Below are positions 62,651-64,000 of a DNA stretch of 64,000 nucleotides, piece by piece; within the stretch, counting starts at the first letter, position 1; each line of letters opens with the position of its first letter. Source of the DNA: Shewanella vesiculosa (lineage in GTDB: Bacteria; Pseudomonadota; Gammaproteobacteria; Enterobacterales; Shewanellaceae); NCBI RefSeq assembly GCF_021560015.1, contig NZ_CP073588.1:2046001-2110000 (forward strand), written 5' to 3'. Under the pieces are notes generated by a model that was not told where the DNA came from, made no database searches, and saw only the letters and a list, made by a program, of their open reading frames with translations. Position numbers and translations under genes: made by a program.

Positions 62651-63388
62651 GTGAAACAGATAGATTATCGGCAATACAAGGATGATGAGTTACTCGATGT
62701 TGAGCGCAACATTAATAAACAAGCTTTTCCTGAACGATATAAGCAATTATGCAACGAAATATCTCGACGTAAAAAACTTGGCTGTTTTAATCTTAAGCCT
62801 CAATTAAAAGAAAATGGGTTCGACCGAGATGACTGGCGAAGAAGTGAAATTATTTTTGAATTTTCGACGATACCAATAGTTTGGCGTATGACTTTTGTCG
62901 GAGCTTACTTGTTGGTGAATGTGGCGCTATTAGCATGGGTAATGCCTCACTATTGGGTGAGTTCATTAGATAATCTACATCGATATAACATCACAGTTGA
63001 TCAAATTGAATGTCGTAGGGACGCTGTTGAAAATCAACAAACCGGTGAAATCAATGATTTCTATGACATTGTCATTTCGGCTTATCCCAATACTTTTGTT
63101 GCACCAAATTTGCACCGTTCAAAATGCAAACAAATTGCCGCGACATTAACATCGGGGATGCGGGTATCGATTTGGCAACAAGATGAATTGATTTATCAAC
63201 TGCAAATGAATCAACAAATGTTGTTGTCGTATGATTATATGGCACCAAAGGTGAGAAATTTCCGCACAAGAGGCCAATTGGTATATTTTTTCATCCTATT
63301 TGGTCTAGGAATATTGTCATTCAAATCACTTTATAATGCTTTTATTCCAGGTACATTCAAGCAACAATACCGCGGATATGTTGACTGA
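62651..63388 (+). CDS. Unrecognised 245-residue membrane protein
   Basis: Unknown function. Two hydrophobic segments (about residues 80-98 and 217-233) flank a periplasmic or cytoplasmic domain of roughly 120 residues. The N-terminal 70 residues are charged with a KDDELLDVERNINKQAFPERY segment. It begins 43 bases after xseA and may be cotranscribed. It terminates before a hairpin at 63411-63434. Confidence 0.7.
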   Translation: MKQIDYRQYKDDELLDVERNINKQAFPERYKQLCNEISRRKKLGCFNLKPQLKENGFDRDDWRRSEIIFEFSTIPIVWRMTFVGAYLLVNVALLAWVMPHYWVSSLDNLHRYNITVDQIECRRDAVENQQTGEINDFYDIVISAYPNTFVAPNLHRSKCKQIAATLTSGMRVSIWQQDELIYQLQMNQQMLLSYDYMAPKVRNFRTRGQLVYFFILFGLGILSFKSLYNAFIPGTFKQQYRGYVD

Positions 63389-63410
63389 ACCCGTAGCGCA
63401 TCACATATAA

Positions 63411-63440
63411 AAATGCCATCTTACGATGGCATTTGTTAAC
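63411..63440. terminator. Terminator between convergent genes
   Basis: A perfect 10-bp stem (AAATGCCATC/GATGGCATTT, loop TTAC) with T-rich tails on both strands (minus strand TTTTTATATG). It serves the OmpA-family gene and perhaps the membrane-protein gene. Confidence 0.85.
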
Positions 63441-63454
63441 GCTTACTAACGGGT

Positions 63455-64000
63455 TTACTTACCGATTGGCGTTAATACAATTTCTACACGACGATTTTGC
63501 GAACGACCTTGCTCGGTAGAGTTGCTCGCAATTGGGCTTGACTCACCCATACCAGTAGAAGATACACGTGAACCACTGACTTTTTGGCTAGTGATATATT
63601 GTGCAACTTCACTCGCTCGTACTTGTGACAAACGTAAGTTATAAGAATCTGAACCTGAACTGTCGGTATAACCAATTACATTCAAGCGAGTGTCATCATA
63701 TTCTTTGGCCACTAATACAACGCTGTTTAATACTGATTTAGCGCGTGCACTTAATACAGTTTGATCAACCGCAAAGGTCACTTCATTAGGCATGTTTAGT
63801 ACAATGTTGTCACCGTTGCGAGTTACACTCACACCAGTTGATTTTAGCTGTTTACGTAATTCAGCTTCTTGCACATCCATGTAATAACCAATACCACCAC
63901 CAACAGCAGCGCCAGATGCAGCACCAATTAAAGCACCTTTACCGCGATCACTTTTGCTTGATGAAAGTACACCAATAGCAGCACCAGACAGAGCGCCAAT
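63455..64000 (-). CDS. OmpA-family outer-membrane lipoprotein (YiaD-like, partial)
   Basis: Truncated at the right edge, so the N-terminus is missing. The visible part has a glycine-zipper region (GAALIGAASGAAVGGGIGYYMD-like) followed by the peptidoglycan-binding OmpA C-terminal domain with NVIGYTDSSGSDSYNLRLSQVRA and NRRVEIVLTP. This resembles YiaD, which links the outer membrane to the cell wall. A methionine at 63880 begins a shorter frame, but the frame remains open upstream and the glycine zipper belongs to the same protein. Confidence 0.88.
   Translation of the reverse strand: MGALSGAAIGVLSSSKSDRGKGALIGAASGAAVGGGIGYYMDVQEAELRKQLKSTGVSVTRNGDNIVLNMPNEVTFAVDQTVLSARAKSVLNSVVLVAKEYDDTRLNVIGYTDSSGSDSYNLRLSQVRASEVAQYITSQKVSGSRVSSTGMGESSPIASNSTEQGRSQNRRVEIVLTPIGK

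Overview
The window looks like chromosome from a marine gammaproteobacterium, most likely a Shewanella. The evidence is a polar-type flagellar cluster carrying flgO, flgP and flgT, a pseudaminic-acid locus with its dedicated methylase and a Maf-type flagellin glycosyltransferase, cydABX, a long DUF2947/chalcone-isomerase-like neighbourhood, and purL, mltF, tadA, guaBA and xseA in sequence. Base composition is moderately AT-rich. The species is an inference; no rRNA gene is present to fix it.

Layout. (1) 1-12.9 kb: flagellar rod, hook and ring genes. On the minus strand there are two sigma54-type operons, flgBCDE and flgFGHIJK, followed upstream by cheR and cheV. flgA, flgM and flgN diverge on the plus strand, with a near-perfect sigma28 promoter before flgM. 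(2) 13-14.2 kb: a chalcone-isomerase-like periplasmic protein and a DUF2947 protein. (3) About 14.2-24.25 kb: a genomic island, all its convincing genes on the minus strand, abutting the 3' end of a tRNA-Arg(CCU) gene. It carries an IetAS-type subtilase/AAA-ATPase defence pair, a phage GPA-type HUH replication protein with an AlpA-like regulator and small genes, and several unrecognised proteins. (4) 24.4-27 kb: flgT, flgO and flgP, which resume the flagellar set. (5) 27.1-33.3 kb: an outer-membrane beta-barrel protein, a TetR regulator with two tandem operators, and an RND efflux adaptor and pump. (6) 33.3-42.8 kb: the pseudaminic-acid operon pseB-C-F-G-H-I plus methylase, and a divergent Maf glycosyltransferase gene. 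PseH is fused to a MaoC-type hotdog domain. (7) 43-49 kb: a chemoreceptor and the cytochrome bd genes cydA-cydB-cydX. (8) 49.3-64 kb: a small ORF behind a strong promoter, purL, mltF, a tiny basic ORF, tadA, two unknown genes, guaA, guaB, xseA, a membrane protein and a truncated OmpA-family gene.

How the genes work together. Regions 1, 4, 6 and the chemoreceptor of 7 all serve motility: flagellum assembly (FlgA to FlgT), chemotaxis (CheR, CheV, the MCP) and flagellin glycosylation (Pse enzymes and Maf). FlgM with the sigma54/sigma28 promoters gives the usual ordered expression.

Quality warning. At least eight otherwise intact genes are broken by single-base length changes, nearly all in homopolymers and nearly all one base too long: flgG, flgA, ietA, the tetR gene, the RND pump, guaB (twice) and the xseA start. 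mltF differs in the opposite direction. Removing the extra base restores family-typical lengths. I therefore treat these as probable sequence errors and annotate the full-length genes.

The best candidates for less-described biology are the IetAS pair with its island neighbours, the PseH-MaoC fusion, and the strongly promoted 26-residue ORF upstream of purL.
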